Positions 37,201 to 49,817 of a stretch of 64,000 bases of DNA are shown here, one piece after another. Made by a program: the position numbers and the translations under genes. Position 1 is the stretch's first letter; each line of letters starts with the position of its first letter. Source of the stretch: Campylorhamphus procurvoides (lineage: Eukaryota > Chordata > Aves > Passeriformes > Dendrocolaptidae); NCBI GenBank assembly GCA_013396655.1, contig WBMV01007622.1:124001-188000 (forward strand), given 5' to 3'. The notes beneath the pieces are model-generated. The model searched no databases and was not told where the DNA came from. It saw nothing but the letters and a program-made list of their open reading frames with translations.

Positions 37201-40200
37201 CAGTTCACAGGCTTTTTCAACCCCAGCCCTATTTCCCAGCTGAGCACAGCTTTTCCAGCAGTGCCATAACAGACCCCGTGCCAAGGCCCCCTAAATGAGA
37301 GAGCCCTGGGCTAGGGGTGTGTGTGCGTTTGTGTCACTGTCACACCAGGCACCCAGAAATTAATATCCATAAACTCCTGACTAATATCCCAGCTACTTCT
37401 GCAGGCACTCCGAGCAAACTCGCCTGCCACCTTCTGTCCCTGGAAGGGTATGACTTGCATGGAGAGCATCCTGCCGTGACTGTGCCAGGGGCAGCTCTGG
37501 GGAGGGGGATTTGTGCCCTTTGGGGCTGATCTCCACTGCCCGTGCCGGAACCACAGCCCAGGAAGGTGCTCAGCAGGAAAAGCATCCCAGGGCTGATTTC
37601 CAAACAGGAGGAGACAGAGAAATGATGGGCGCCAGGGCCGTGTCAAGAGGCATCTCCCCCAGGTACATGTGAGGGTGACAGGACTCTCCTGGCACAGAGG
37701 GCCCGGGCGGGCTGTGCATTCCAGCAATGCACAGTGACAGCTGCACATGGCCATACGGCCCCAGCCCCGGCTGCCTTTGGCCATATTGATGAATCAGAGG
37801 GTTTGCTTTGTGATGGGCTCGCTGAACCAGGCAGGAATAACCCCGGCTAGCCAGGGATGCTGTGCTACCTTTGCCCATGGGATGCAGCCTGGGAAACAGC
37901 TCTGCAGAGCTCCCTGTGCCTTCCCAGGCAAGGCAAAAACCCCACAGTGGCATTTGGTCTGCCCCCAGACTTGTGACTGAAAAAAAATTAAAAAAATAAA
38001 ATAATCCAGCACAATGAAGGCTCGACAATGGTGGCAAATTGGGTTGGTGCTCTCAAAGCTCCTCAATTACTGCGCACAAGGGCTAATTGCAATAGTTCCT
38101 TTCTGCGGCTCCGTCAGCACAAATCTCAGAACCCGAGATAGTTCTTCTTTTTCTGCAAGCCATCTGACATGCTAATTCTCTTATTGCCGGGAGTTGAGGC
38201 TTGTTTTTTTCCCTTTAGCGCCATTACAAAGAGAGATGCTGTTTCTCCCAAAGGCAGCTCCAGGCTCCTCCGTGGATGCTGCAGCTTTCCCCACGGCCTG
38301 AGATCCGTGTGCTTCCAAGTGCTACGGGGGGTTATTGATGCTCAGGGGACCCGGTGCCCTCCTGCAGCCCTGACCTGCACACCTTGAAACTGCTCTGAAG
38401 GGCAGTCCCAAATAAGACCCTCAGCTGATGCTTCGTTTGCTGGGGGATTGATTTATCCTGGTACCTGTGACTGCATCTCAAGGTGCATTTAATGATTCAT
38501 TCCCTTTAATAATGCAAGCAGATATTGAGGAGGTCTTTGGCTTCCTCAGACAGGCTCTTTTAATAATAAAACCACTTGCATTTGTTTTCTTTTCAAAATA
38601 ATAACAGATAAACCCATGGGGATTCTTGGTTTCTGCACATCCTTAGCTCATAGGGAATTTTTTGAGCACTCTGCTCCTGCCACCCTCTGGTCCTCAGTGA
38701 GCTGGAGGATCTGCTGTTGTACATGATGGACATTTTCTGTTCTCTCTCTCCTTCTCCAGCGTTTGTCAGGCAACTTGGCCAGGTCATTTCTCTTGTTATG
38801 CCTGTCTGGGCTGTTCATGGTTAAACAGGAACAATCCCCCCTTTAGCTGCCCAGTGCTGCAGCTTGGCTGATGCAAAGCAGCTCTTACTAGGGCAGCATT
38901 CACTAAGGGGTCGATTCTGGCCATACTGAGGCATTCAATTTTTATCAGGAAAAATCCATGTGTTATGTGGAGCTGTATCCCCGAGGTAGCTGCAGAGGCC
39001 ATGCAAATCAAAGCTCAGCTGCCAGAAATCACACCAAAGAGGTGTTTATTGACACATTTCTTGGCCAGAATAAAAACGGCTCCATTATTATGTGATAAAT
39101 TTCCTGTCCTGGAGCTATGGATCTAGAGAAGGACAGGTTATTCCCTGTGGCAGGCTCTTTCTCCTTTGGGGCATCTGCTTCCATTCTGCTTTCCCATATC
39201 CAGCAGTGTAAGCATGGAGCATCCTCAATGTCTAAGCAAAGGCAGGAGTGTGATGCCTTTCGTTGAATGCCATAAATGCAGCATTTCTGCAGAACAGAAA
39301 GTCTGGGTACACTGAAACCTTCAGTAATCCCATGTGGCAGCATCTGACAACTGGGTGCTGACACCTGCAGTCAGGGTGGCAGCCAGGGTTTCCTGCCACA
39401 CCCTGCACTCAGAGCCACCCACGAGCTGAAAGGAGAGAACTAAAGCAATTATTCAGCTCCAAGATGCTCCACGTGGGTGCAGGAGGGGTGGGAAGCTGTG
39501 CTGGAGTGGGTGAGAGCACCACCAGTGGGCTCCTAGGCTGGCAGGACAGTTTTAACCTGGATATTTTCTGCTATGGCTTTGCTGCTGTTCTGCAGAAAGT
39601 CCCTGATTGCTCTTTCCTGCCACCACCAGCACAGGACAGGGTGCTGCCCTCCTGCCCTCCTCTGGTTGAAGTGGCTCCTTTGCTTCTGTGCTTTCTGCTT
39701 CCCTTTTCCAAGCCCACACTTGTGGCTGACTTTGTCTGCTCCAAGCTGCTGCATCTCCCCTGTCAGAGCATCGCTTAAGTGGCACTTCAGGGGTCCTTCA
39801 TCTTGCCCTCTCATGTTATACCGCCTTCCACAGCATTTTCCCCGTGCTAAGAATGCATAAAACTTTTGCCTTTCTTTTTTTTAACCATTCTTTCCTAAGG
39901 AAACTTGTTTTGTGTGATCAGTCTGCAATGCTGGTCTGTGCCATGACTGGTCAGTCCTGGTCCTGAGACCTGCCAGTCTCTTTCTGCACCTTTTGAACTT
40001 CTGAGCTTCAGTTTGTTGGAGGATCCAATCTGGAACAACATCAGAGTGCCACAAAGAAAGAGGGTGAGGCTGCTAATGCCCTTCGTGGAGGAGGAGGATG
40101 AGGATGCAGGAATGCATCTCTACCAGATATCAAAGAATACACTCAGGGGCTCAGCAGAGAATCCCCCACAAGTCAAAGAGAAACCAGGTCCATCAGCCAC

Positions 40201-40343
40201 CAGCTGAGTGACTTTACATTTATTTGCCCAAATAAGTCATTCCTTTTTGCTCTTAGTGTTTTTAAATATATATGTAATATATATAAAAGGATACCTCTTT
40301 TTAATCTGAGTTTACCCCAGTCTTTGCTTTCTCCTTGTGGTTT

Positions 40344-40362
40344 TTTGTTTGTTTGTTTGTTT
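40344..40362. repeat. GTTT microsatellite
   Basis: Four uninterrupted copies of GTTT within a T-rich stretch. Intergenic. Confidence 0.9.
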
Positions 40363-43300
40363 CTTATAGTTTTGCTCCGTCAAAATGCCAACAGCCTGCG
40401 GGAGTTACACCCGAGTGAGGACTCTGAGCTCCGCTTTTACTTTTTGAATTAAAAACCCACCAAAACTTCCTGCAGGAGCAGCATCACTTCCAGAGGGCAG
40501 CCCCTCTTTGTCGCCTCTCCAGAGTTTGGGCTGCGTTTCCAGCAGCCTGTGCTCCCTCCCAGTGGGGCTCGGGGTCACTGAGAAGCTTTTACAGGATGAT
40601 TGGATATGGAAAAAGAGATTTCTGGGAGCCTCCGAGCCTTCCCGGCTGCTGTTTCGCTGTAGGAGCAGGAGAGGGTGCTGCGAAACCAGCAGCGGGGGCT
40701 GCGGTGGGAGCGGGACCCCCGGGGTCCCCAGAGCCCCCCAGCCCCTGAGCCCCACCCCAGCTCCAGCCCCTAAAAAGCCATTTCTCCTAAAAATATTAAA
40801 AAGTCCCTCTGGAACTCAGCGTTTCAACATCCCAGGGATGAGCAGTTCAGAGTGGGAACTGCTTCACGTGCTCATTCTGCAATATTTTTAACTTAAAAAA
40901 AAGTTCATAAACCCACATTATAAATACTGTTGTTTTCAGCTTTTTTGTTTCTGGGATTAATGATGAACTTGTGTCTTTCATGACGGAAGAATGGGTGGGG
41001 ATTCTCCAGTGGCCATTATTTCATGTTACTAAAATTATCTCATGTTATTAAAATAATTACTGTTTGTCATCAATATTGTTGTTGTTTGCAAGTGAAAAAA
41101 ACAAATGCCATGAATTTTCAGTGCTGAAAGCCAGCCTGACCTGTGCAGGGAGCACAGGGGGCAGGCTGAGCCCCTGTTTTGTCCTGGGTGGGTGAGCCGG
41201 GCAGGGCAGGGCAGGCAGTGTCTCCTGTGCAGTGCTCATGGTCTCCCCAGTTTCTTTCTGTTTTAAATAGTTGTTCTTTGTCTCAATTTCATTGTACTTT
41301 GTGATTTTTTTAAATCCCTCACTGAGTATAAATTAGGGACCATACTTCCTAAGGGTTTCCTACCTTTCTGTCCTTCCCACGGGTTATCTCACTGCTGGAA
41401 AGCCATGACCCTGGGGTGGGATGTGCAGGTGCTTTCAACATTATCAGCAGGCAGTGGGATGTGTTTGCTCCTTAAAACTCCTGGGGATTAACTCAGAGAT
41501 GCAGAATGAAACGGCTTTGAATGAAAGTGGCAGGAAGAGCTGGTGATGGAGGAAACCTCCCAAGGGAGATTCCCAATTTATCACAGGTTAGAGAGCAGCC
41601 AGGAAGATCAGGAAGATCAGGAAGGACACTTGCAGGGTTGGCTGATGGAAAGACCTGTTGGATTAGTGGCCTCACCTTGAAACATCCCAGTCTGAAGGTC
41701 TCCCAGCGTGACTGGGACAGTGGAAAGCAAAGATTCACATCATTTATGTGCCAATCTTTTAATTGATTTGCCTAAACAGGCCCTGACCATTCCAAGTTTT
41801 AATTGTTACTCTGAGCTACATGTAACCTCATTTATTTTCCAGCATCTTTCCTGACAACTTCAAAACCTCAACCAAACAAAGCCCAAAGACCCTCAAGCAA
41901 ATAGGCCAGGTTGACAGATCTATTTTCACACTACTTGAAATTGCATTTTAATCTTCCTAACCTCTTTTTCCTTGTGCAGCTCCAGCATGGGGCAGAAAAA
42001 CAGCTGTTCCTTCCCAACTGGAAAGAGGTGAGGTGCATGGAAAGGACAATTCTACCCACAACACAGTGAGAAATAACCAACCAAACAAAAAATCCCAGCT
42101 GAAAGGTTCAGTTGGAACAAGGACAGACATGGCCAGAGAGAGGAAATAGAGTTTCTTCCCACCATTAATACCTCAGTGATGGCTGCAGAGGAGGTGCTGA
42201 CCTGAGCCCACACCTCCCTCTTTGGGAGCTTCAGGGCATCACCTTCCCACCTTCCTTCTCAAACAACAGTGATCTGGACACAAGTCCATTTCTTTTTTTG
42301 CTCTTATTACAAATGAATCTCCAGACAAAGAGAAAAATATGGTAGAAAGCCTCAATCTCTCTATTTTCTCCTTCTGCCTCTGTTTCAGGCTCTAATTTTT
42401 TGGTGGTGCAGGTCCCTAAGACAGCCCTGACGTCCCTCTTAGGGCAGTTGCTACAAGCAGCTCTGATTTCTCTTGCAGGATACCAGAGTCCTGTGCTGGG
42501 GAGGGAGCAAAAAGGAGCAGGGTGATCATCACCATGCACAGAAATGAGACAATAAACCTCCAGAAAAAACATCATTAATTATCTGCAATCATACCAAGGC
42601 AGCATGCCTCACCCAAAGGTCCCAAAGTGCCAACATGCCAATCAAGAATACAGTTTCTGTTTTCTAGACAGGAAAGCTGAGGCAGAGGTGTATTTTCACA
42701 CAGGTTGCAGCCCCACACATGCCATGGGTCACAGCACGGGGTGCTACCTGTGGGGGTGACTCTCAGCCCCAAAAGCAGCTCTGATGGGCCCCAAAATATT
42801 TCACTGGACAAGTGACAATGTGGATGCTGTTGCTGAACACGCTCCAGGTACACACCACGGGAGGGGCCAATGGCTTTGCTCTTGTACTTCAATGCCTTGT
42901 GTTCTCCCCTCGTGCAAAGCCATTCCCAGCTTGCTCAGGAGCCTTTGGAACAGGATAATTGGCTTGGAAAAATGCAAATCGCAGAACTGACTGAGGGGTG
43001 GGAGTGGGGAAGAAAAAGCCCCCAGGAGCGCGGAGGTGGCGAGTGTGATAATCTCAGCCTGTCATCGGTTGAACGTTATTAAACAACTCCTTAAAATAGC
43101 AGCCATAATTATTCCTATATGGAGCTCAATCTGGAGAGCTTTAAGCACTTTCACTCCTCTCCTGCTTCACTCCCCTGCCCCAAAACGGGTGGTTTGGGGT
43201 CCTGCCCCATGGCAGAGGTGGGAAGGACCTACCCCACCATCAGCAAGGCTTTGCCCAAGGAAGCCCAAGGCATCAGCCCTAACCCACTTTCACCAGGCTC

Positions 43301-46300
43301 AGCTCTGTTGACATGAACATAGTTTTTGTTGCATTTTTAATTGTAAAAATGTATTTACATGAATAAAATACAGCTCAGCTGGGGATATGACCTACTTTTT
43401 ATGGGAAGATAAAACAACCGTAGGTTTGTGTTTTTATTTCATGTATCTCAGCTGTTCTCAGTCAGCCAGAGCTGCTGAAGCAGATCAATAGGGAAGCCAG
43501 AGCCACCAAGATGCTTTTTTCTGTAAATAATCACATTCTGACCGAGATGACAGGGAGCTGCTGCATTTCTGTGATGAAGCCTTTAACCTTCAGATCAGTA
43601 GAGCAGTTTTGACAGTACATAATTTACATGGAAATAAATAATTGGATGGGGACTTTAGATGTACGTGTTTTGCACTGCTAGAGAGACCTCCTCTGTTTAT
43701 CTAAATTATGAACAATAACACTAAATAATATATAATCCTGTTGTCCTGGACAAACAGGGGTCATTCTAAAGTTTGTCAAGCCCAGCAGGAACTGGGGATG
43801 CTCTGTCAAGAAACAGAGCCTGTAATTTCTGCTCAAATAAAGCACAATTTGCTTTTCAAGGATAAGCAAGAGCTTTCCCCCAGCTGTCTGAGCTCATTTA
43901 GCACTGAAGCAGGGCAGCTTTAATAGCCATATTATTTCAGTGTAGGATGTTGGCTGGGCACTACGCAGCCTGGGCCAGGGCCACGGATTCTTCTTTATCC
44001 CTTCACTTCAGCAGCCTTTGATGAGCTGAGCTGGAGAGAGATTAAACCAGCATTAGGGCCCACACAGCCCTCAGTTATGCTAAACCTCAGTACCACAGTT
44101 TTACTTATTAAATCTAAAGAAATGAGCAGGGTCTAACCTGCACCGACACGACTGACACTGCTGCTCTTGCTCGTGTGTGTGACAATGATCCTGTCCCTTT
44201 TCTCACAGAGGTGAAATCACCACGCTCACCTCCAGAGCAGCTGAGTGACATCCTGATATTTATTCAAATTAGCAGTTATTAATTAAATAACACCTTCCAG
44301 CTTCCTTGGCAGCTTCTCCCCTGCAGTTGCAGCAGGATGCTGGCACGTGTCAGGACTCCAGGCAGATGTGAGAACTTCAGGGTTATGCTCTTGTGAACAT
44401 GCACCTCATTAAAGATGTTATCACTGTAGGAAAATAATACATTTCTGGCCATGTCTCTGTACTATCTCCTCTTTTGTGCCTTCCACCTCCTCTATCACTA
44501 AAACCCAGTACCAGGTGTTATTAAAAAAAGGCAGTTCTTGTTCAGCAGAGCTTTGCTGGGGCTTAATTTTGGCCCCGAGAGGGATCCTGCTGGAGTCCAA
44601 GGGATTTCAGCACGTGCCTACATACTTTGTTAATTAGGAGCAAAGCTGAATCCCAGGTCTGGGGATTTGTCTCCATGCAGATTTACAGGTGCTAGTTGGC
44701 ATGAGTTGGGGTAATAGTGACTTTGTTCCAAAATGAGCCATTTGGCCAGGACCCAACGCATCGACTTTGGGCAGACACAGCTGGATCAGCTGAAGCTGCT
44801 GCAAACCTGGACAAGCCCAAGCCATGGAACACCTTCTCTGCACCTCTGTGACACCTGGTTTGCCTGTAAGGAAAGTGAATTCACACTGCCCTGACACTGA
44901 AGATTTAAAGCAGCTGCATCTCATCACAGCCAGATTTGTCCCGAGTCGATGACAGAAAGGATGGGTTATTGGGGAATAACCTTGAGTGCTGGTGCTGTGT
45001 ATTTCCCTGGCATATTAATCACAGTTGGTGGGGGAACACTCCTCCTTTCATGGGAAATGGAGAGAGGGGTGAGGCTTGGGGAGTTCTGAGGTGGTTTGAT
45101 GAAAAATACTGGACAGAGCCTGCAGATCACATGGTACAAACTGCTCAAGGCTTGAAAACATCCAGTTAAAGTCAATACATTGCTCAGATCCAGCCCTTGG
45201 GGTAGAATCTGGAAACACAGCCGAGCTGGGCTAATTTTTGTGGTTGAAATAGTGCTTTCCTCTGTTGCAAAGTGTAGTAATAATAATAAAAAAGAATCTT
45301 TCTTCTACAAAGTTTATTGGAAGGCTGCTTTGACCAGAGATTCAGAGTGGAAGTGGTGTGAAAAGAAGAAGGGTTCCAGCTGGGGAAGTGGCTTGCAATT
45401 AAAGCCAGGCAGGGGAATGACTGCAGCCATGTCCTGCCTGCTGTAACCCCTGCCCACTGAGGTCACCGGGAGCCAAAAGCTGAGGGATATGAAACCCTCC
45501 ATGAAGATAACACAAAGAGGCAGCTCTTCCCTCTCCACAGTCTCCTGTATCCATGGGAACAGGGTGGGATTTGACATCCACACAATCAGTATAGACAGAA
45601 ACCCTGCGGTGCAGGGAGGAAAGGTCAGTGGAGCACTCTGGCCATGGTGGGGCATGTGGGGTGGCACCCAGGGGACAGCCCGGGCTGAGGACACCCTGCT
45701 CCCTGTCCAGCTTTCACATGCCCAGGACAGCTGTGGTGCAGCCAGTCTGCAGAAAGAAGAGTTAAAGATTTCATGTGGTTTTGGGCAGGGAGAGCTGGGG
45801 TGCTGCAGTGAGGTTAAGGACACCACACCAGCAGCCCCACAAATGGACGAGGAAAAGGAAGAGGAAAAATGTTGATTTTTCTAGTTACGTTTGACTGTCA
45901 ATTTGGTAAAAAATTTAGGGAGTAAATAAAAAAATCTCATAAGGAAGGAAGAAAAGAAAAATAAATATCTCTCAGCTACTCATTAGTGGAGGAGTATTTA
46001 CTCAGGTGAATATTTTGCCTGTTCACACAGCATCCCCAGCACAGCCACACCAGCTCTGCACAGCTAACAAGCTATCAGCAGGAGCAATGAGGCTATTTAA
46101 TTTCCTAGCACACCTTGAATAGCCCATGGGGCCAACTCACATTTGGGAAAATGAATGCACAACCTTGACAAATAGTATTAATAATGCAACACAAGGGCTG
46201 GGGAGCAGAGCCCTGTGAGCTAGAAACACCCTGCCCCAGTCAGCCCCTTACCCTGCCAGTGGCATGTGGCTGAACCCCTAATAAACCTTGGGACCCTGAG

Positions 46301-48586
46301 AAAATACTTTTGGGTCTTTTCTGCTTGAAGCTGATCAAGGGCACAAGACTTCAACCCTGTGTCCAGATCATGCAACACTAAGGTTCCCCTGGGTCTTCCC
46401 CGGCTGTACCAATTTGCTCTCCCCCTGCCTACCTGAGCAGCAGCTCCATGCCATCCTCCTGGGCAAGACCAGGCCAAGGCTGTGGGACGAGGAGGCACAG
46501 CCACACACACAAAGAGTCTGACACCAATTAGTCATTCATGAAAAACAAGGCTTTTTTTTGCTCCCAAGTGCAAACCATTCTCTGTGCAACGTCAGACAAG
46601 CAGTCACCTTCCCACGGGGCTGGGAGCAGCTTGGCTCATCCCATTGGGAGGATTTAAGGACTTCAGCCTCATAGGGGTAAACCCTCTAATTTTGGTAGCT
46701 TATCCTCAAACTCCACTTTATGTTTGCTGCAATCAAAGCAACAGACACAGAAGGAACAGAGAGAGAGAGGCCATGGCTGAAAATGATGGGAGAGACTGAA
46801 GGAGGTGACTGAGCAGTGTCTCAGGGAGGGAAGATGTGGGGTAACAGACATTTACCATGCCAGGTGACTGGAAGAGGTGATTAAATGATGAGTAGGTGTC
46901 CTAAGAGAGTGCTACATACATTTCCTGATGTCACTGAGCTCGCCCCTCGCCCACACCTTGCACATATTACCCTGCACTAGAAGCTCTGGAGAAGTTTTTC
47001 CCCAGTCCATGAAGGTGTGCTAACATTAAAAGGCTCAGAGCCATCCACGGTGAGAGCTGCTGCCTCACCAGGCACTTTTGGAGGGATACAACAGCACCCA
47101 GAGGTACAACCACTCCTGTCTGGGCTTTACTAAACATCTCATTATCCTACCAAACCCAGCATTTACTGGACCAACAGCAAACACTTGGACAGATTTCTTT
47201 TGGCAGTCCTGCAATTACTTGTGCTCACTGGGTGAACGTGTGAACGCCCAGGCTCACAAGTGCAGCCTCATGATGGCAATCTCTCCCATGAATTAAAATA
47301 ATTACTTTTCTAATTTGCCCCTAGACTCTGCTAAACCTTCTGGGGCCTTGAGGAAGGCATGAAGTTTTTTTAATTTCTTCTGCTTATGTAGGCAAACATT
47401 TTCATTTATAAAATGAATAATTCTGTCTTTAATCAGTGCAAAGGAAAATTCCACTCGGGGACAGGGACATCTCATGGTGCTACACAGGATTACCCCACAA
47501 AATGACTCCCCAGCGTGAGGGAATCGTGGGACAGCCCTTGTGCCTCTGAGCATCAGGGATTTTGGTGATGCCAAAGATCTCCCTTCCAAGAAGGACTGAG
47601 AATAGAAGATCCATCAAGGGTAAGCTGTGAAGGCAACTGCCTTTGAGCCACCAGAAGTCACTAGTGTCAAGCCCAGCAAACCAGATCAGGCTCTGGGAAA
47701 TGCAAAATAATTGCTTGTGAACTCCAGTGCTTTCTTGGAGCCAAATTCACACTGAAATCCCAAAGGACAACTGATGGTTTACCTGGCTGGGATGAGCAGC
47801 TGAGGACCAGCAAGCTTTTCTTGCTGGATGGTGGGGCTGGATTGTGCTTTAATGCTTGAACCAGCAGCAAACCTGTCATGTAGCACTTCCAAATGGGGCT
47901 AATGAGAACACAAATACTTGAGAATAATACAAAATCTGAGGGTAAATAGAACTGTGTCTACAAAATGACACTCTTAGCAAAGTAGGAATCAGAGGCACTA
48001 GACAGACACTAGATATATGTTACTTGCTTGTCTGAAGGAGCTGGAGAGGAACAATCCTGTTCAAGAGCTGTCTGAGAATACACTTGCAGTGAGGTCCTGT
48101 GCAAAGGGCATTGGAATCCATGCAAAGGCTGGTGCTGCACCAGGACCTGGCCCCTACTTTGGAGGAGTTTGTAAATAACAAATATTAAATAGCAAATAAT
48201 AATATTAAATAACAACAAAGAGGTGCAACATTCATTCTGCAGTGTGCTAGAAAGGAGATTAAAAGTTTGTATATTCTATTTCTTTTAATTACAGTAAGAC
48301 AAAACAAGCTGGAACGTACCAAGAATCCCCGCACGCTTTTGTTTTGCAGAAAGGAAATTTTCAGAGAGGTTGAAAATAACAAGAACAGAAATAAAGTTTG
48401 GACAAAGCTCTTTCTCCTGCAAGGTGACAAGATGGGACTGGCACAGGAGGGCACGAGGGAGCACAGCCTTTTCCTTCCCTGCCCTGTTTTCCATCAGGGT
48501 GATGCTCTTCCCTGGCAGCTGGCTAAGGCCAAAGTACCAAAGCATCCTATGAAACTTGAAAACTTAAAACCTCAAAATAAGTTTTA

Positions 48587-48601
48587 TACACACACACACA
48601 A
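48587..48601. repeat. CA microsatellite
   Basis: A short uninterrupted run of CA dinucleotides, about seven copies, roughly 1 kb beyond the CACNG5 stop. Confidence 0.85.
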
Positions 48602-49559
48602 AGCAGCTAAAACACCATTTTCTTGCCAAAATGAAATATAAGCCCACTACTTTGCTGCAGTGGGCTTGTGCCATAAAGCTACATCACTTTACACCAGTTT
48701 GGGATCTCGCCTTTCACTGAAATAACTCCTGGCCATAATTTCTCCTGAATTCTGCATCTAATGTTTCCCATGCAAAGGGTTGAGGCTGTTTTCCACTCAA
48801 TGCTGGACTGAAATTCTCCCATTTGCTCTTCGGACTTCCTGTCTTTGGGATGGCAGAGGAAATTTGGGGGCTGGAGCCACCCCAGCAGGGTGTCTCCAGT
48901 CTAACATGGGATATTTAAGAAAGTGTTTGCAAGTGGCCATAGAGGAACAACAACCTGCTTGTGTCCAAACCTGCTGAGGTATCGTCAAGAGGGATGGCTA
49001 TTTCCCATTACAGCCCGGTTGGAAGTGATATCCAGCAGTGAGAGATATCAATCAGTAAATGTTCAATCAAGACAGAATTTCTACTTTTCTAATGCTGGTT
49101 ATTTCTTGGAAAGTACCCAAATCTTCTGTGCCTGCTGGTGCTTAGGCCAGTAAATATATAATTAAGTGATGCAGTCAAATACACAAACTTTTGCAGCCTA
49201 CCTACCTATGCCAAAAAAATACACTTTTTTTCCCCCTTTAGTTCTACTCTATTTTCTTTTTCCTGCTCTCAAGTCCAGCCCTGGATTTCTCCCCCAGGCA
49301 GAACTGCTGTTTGCTCAGCGGGACGAGCTGAGAGAGGAGGACTTTGGAGAGACCTTTAGTGACGCGGGGAGGAACAAAACAACCCAAACGAAAAAAAAAA
49401 CAAAACCAAAGAAAGAAAAACATCCCAATTCTCTAGGTTACACTATTGGTTATATAACCAATCTCTCTGGTTGCATTTGGGCTCCTATAAATAGAGGACT
49501 GGCCTGAAAGAGTGGCCAAAAAGAAACGACAGACGGAGCAGGGACGGGCACGCCGGGGC

Positions 49560-49817
49560 TCAGCACGGGGACGAGGACATCTGGTCGTAGTCGGGGCACT
49601 TGAGCAGGGCTGGGTAGTTCGTGTTCATCTGCAGGGACGCCTCGCTGGAGATGTCCGAGGGGCTCCGTCCCCGCGCCCACGCGTCGGGGTGCAGGAACTG
49701 CCCCGAGTAGTCGGAGCAGTTGCTCAGGCGGGGCCGGTAGAAGCTGGGATGGGGTCGGTAGATGTCCTCGGCCGTGTAGCGCTTCATGAACAGGTACACC
49801 GACATCACCCCGGCGCT
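49560..49817 (-). CDS. CACNG5: CACNG5 terminal coding exon 5
   Basis: This exon encodes residues 191-275 and the TGA stop (49562-49560). It has the end of TM4 (SAGVMSVYLFMKRY) and the cytoplasmic tail, rich in tyrosine, proline and serine (YRPHPSFYRPR, RGRSPSDISS), ending SSSPC. The acceptor reads CCCGCAG. The 3' UTR continues below 49560. I found no strong AATAAA on the minus strand close by; an ATTAAA exists at 48289-48284, which would give a UTR of about 1.3 kb, but this is not established. Confidence 0.95.
   Translation of the reverse strand, partial: SAGVMSVYLFMKRYTAEDIYRPHPSFYRPRLSNCSDYSGQFLHPDAWARGRSPSDISSEASLQMNTNYPALLKCPDYDQMSSSPC

Larger units (their letters stand above)
37201..49559. 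other. Intergenic DNA between CACNG4 and CACNG5, second part, including the CACNG5 3' UTR
   Basis: No further gene recognised. The part just below 49560 must include the CACNG5 3' UTR, whose end cannot be placed. Noted contents: a TA-rich run at 40265-40290, GTTT repeats at 40344-40362, an AT-rich conserved-looking block at 43040-43135, CA repeats at 48587-48601 and an A-rich run near 49388-49420. Confidence 0.6.
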
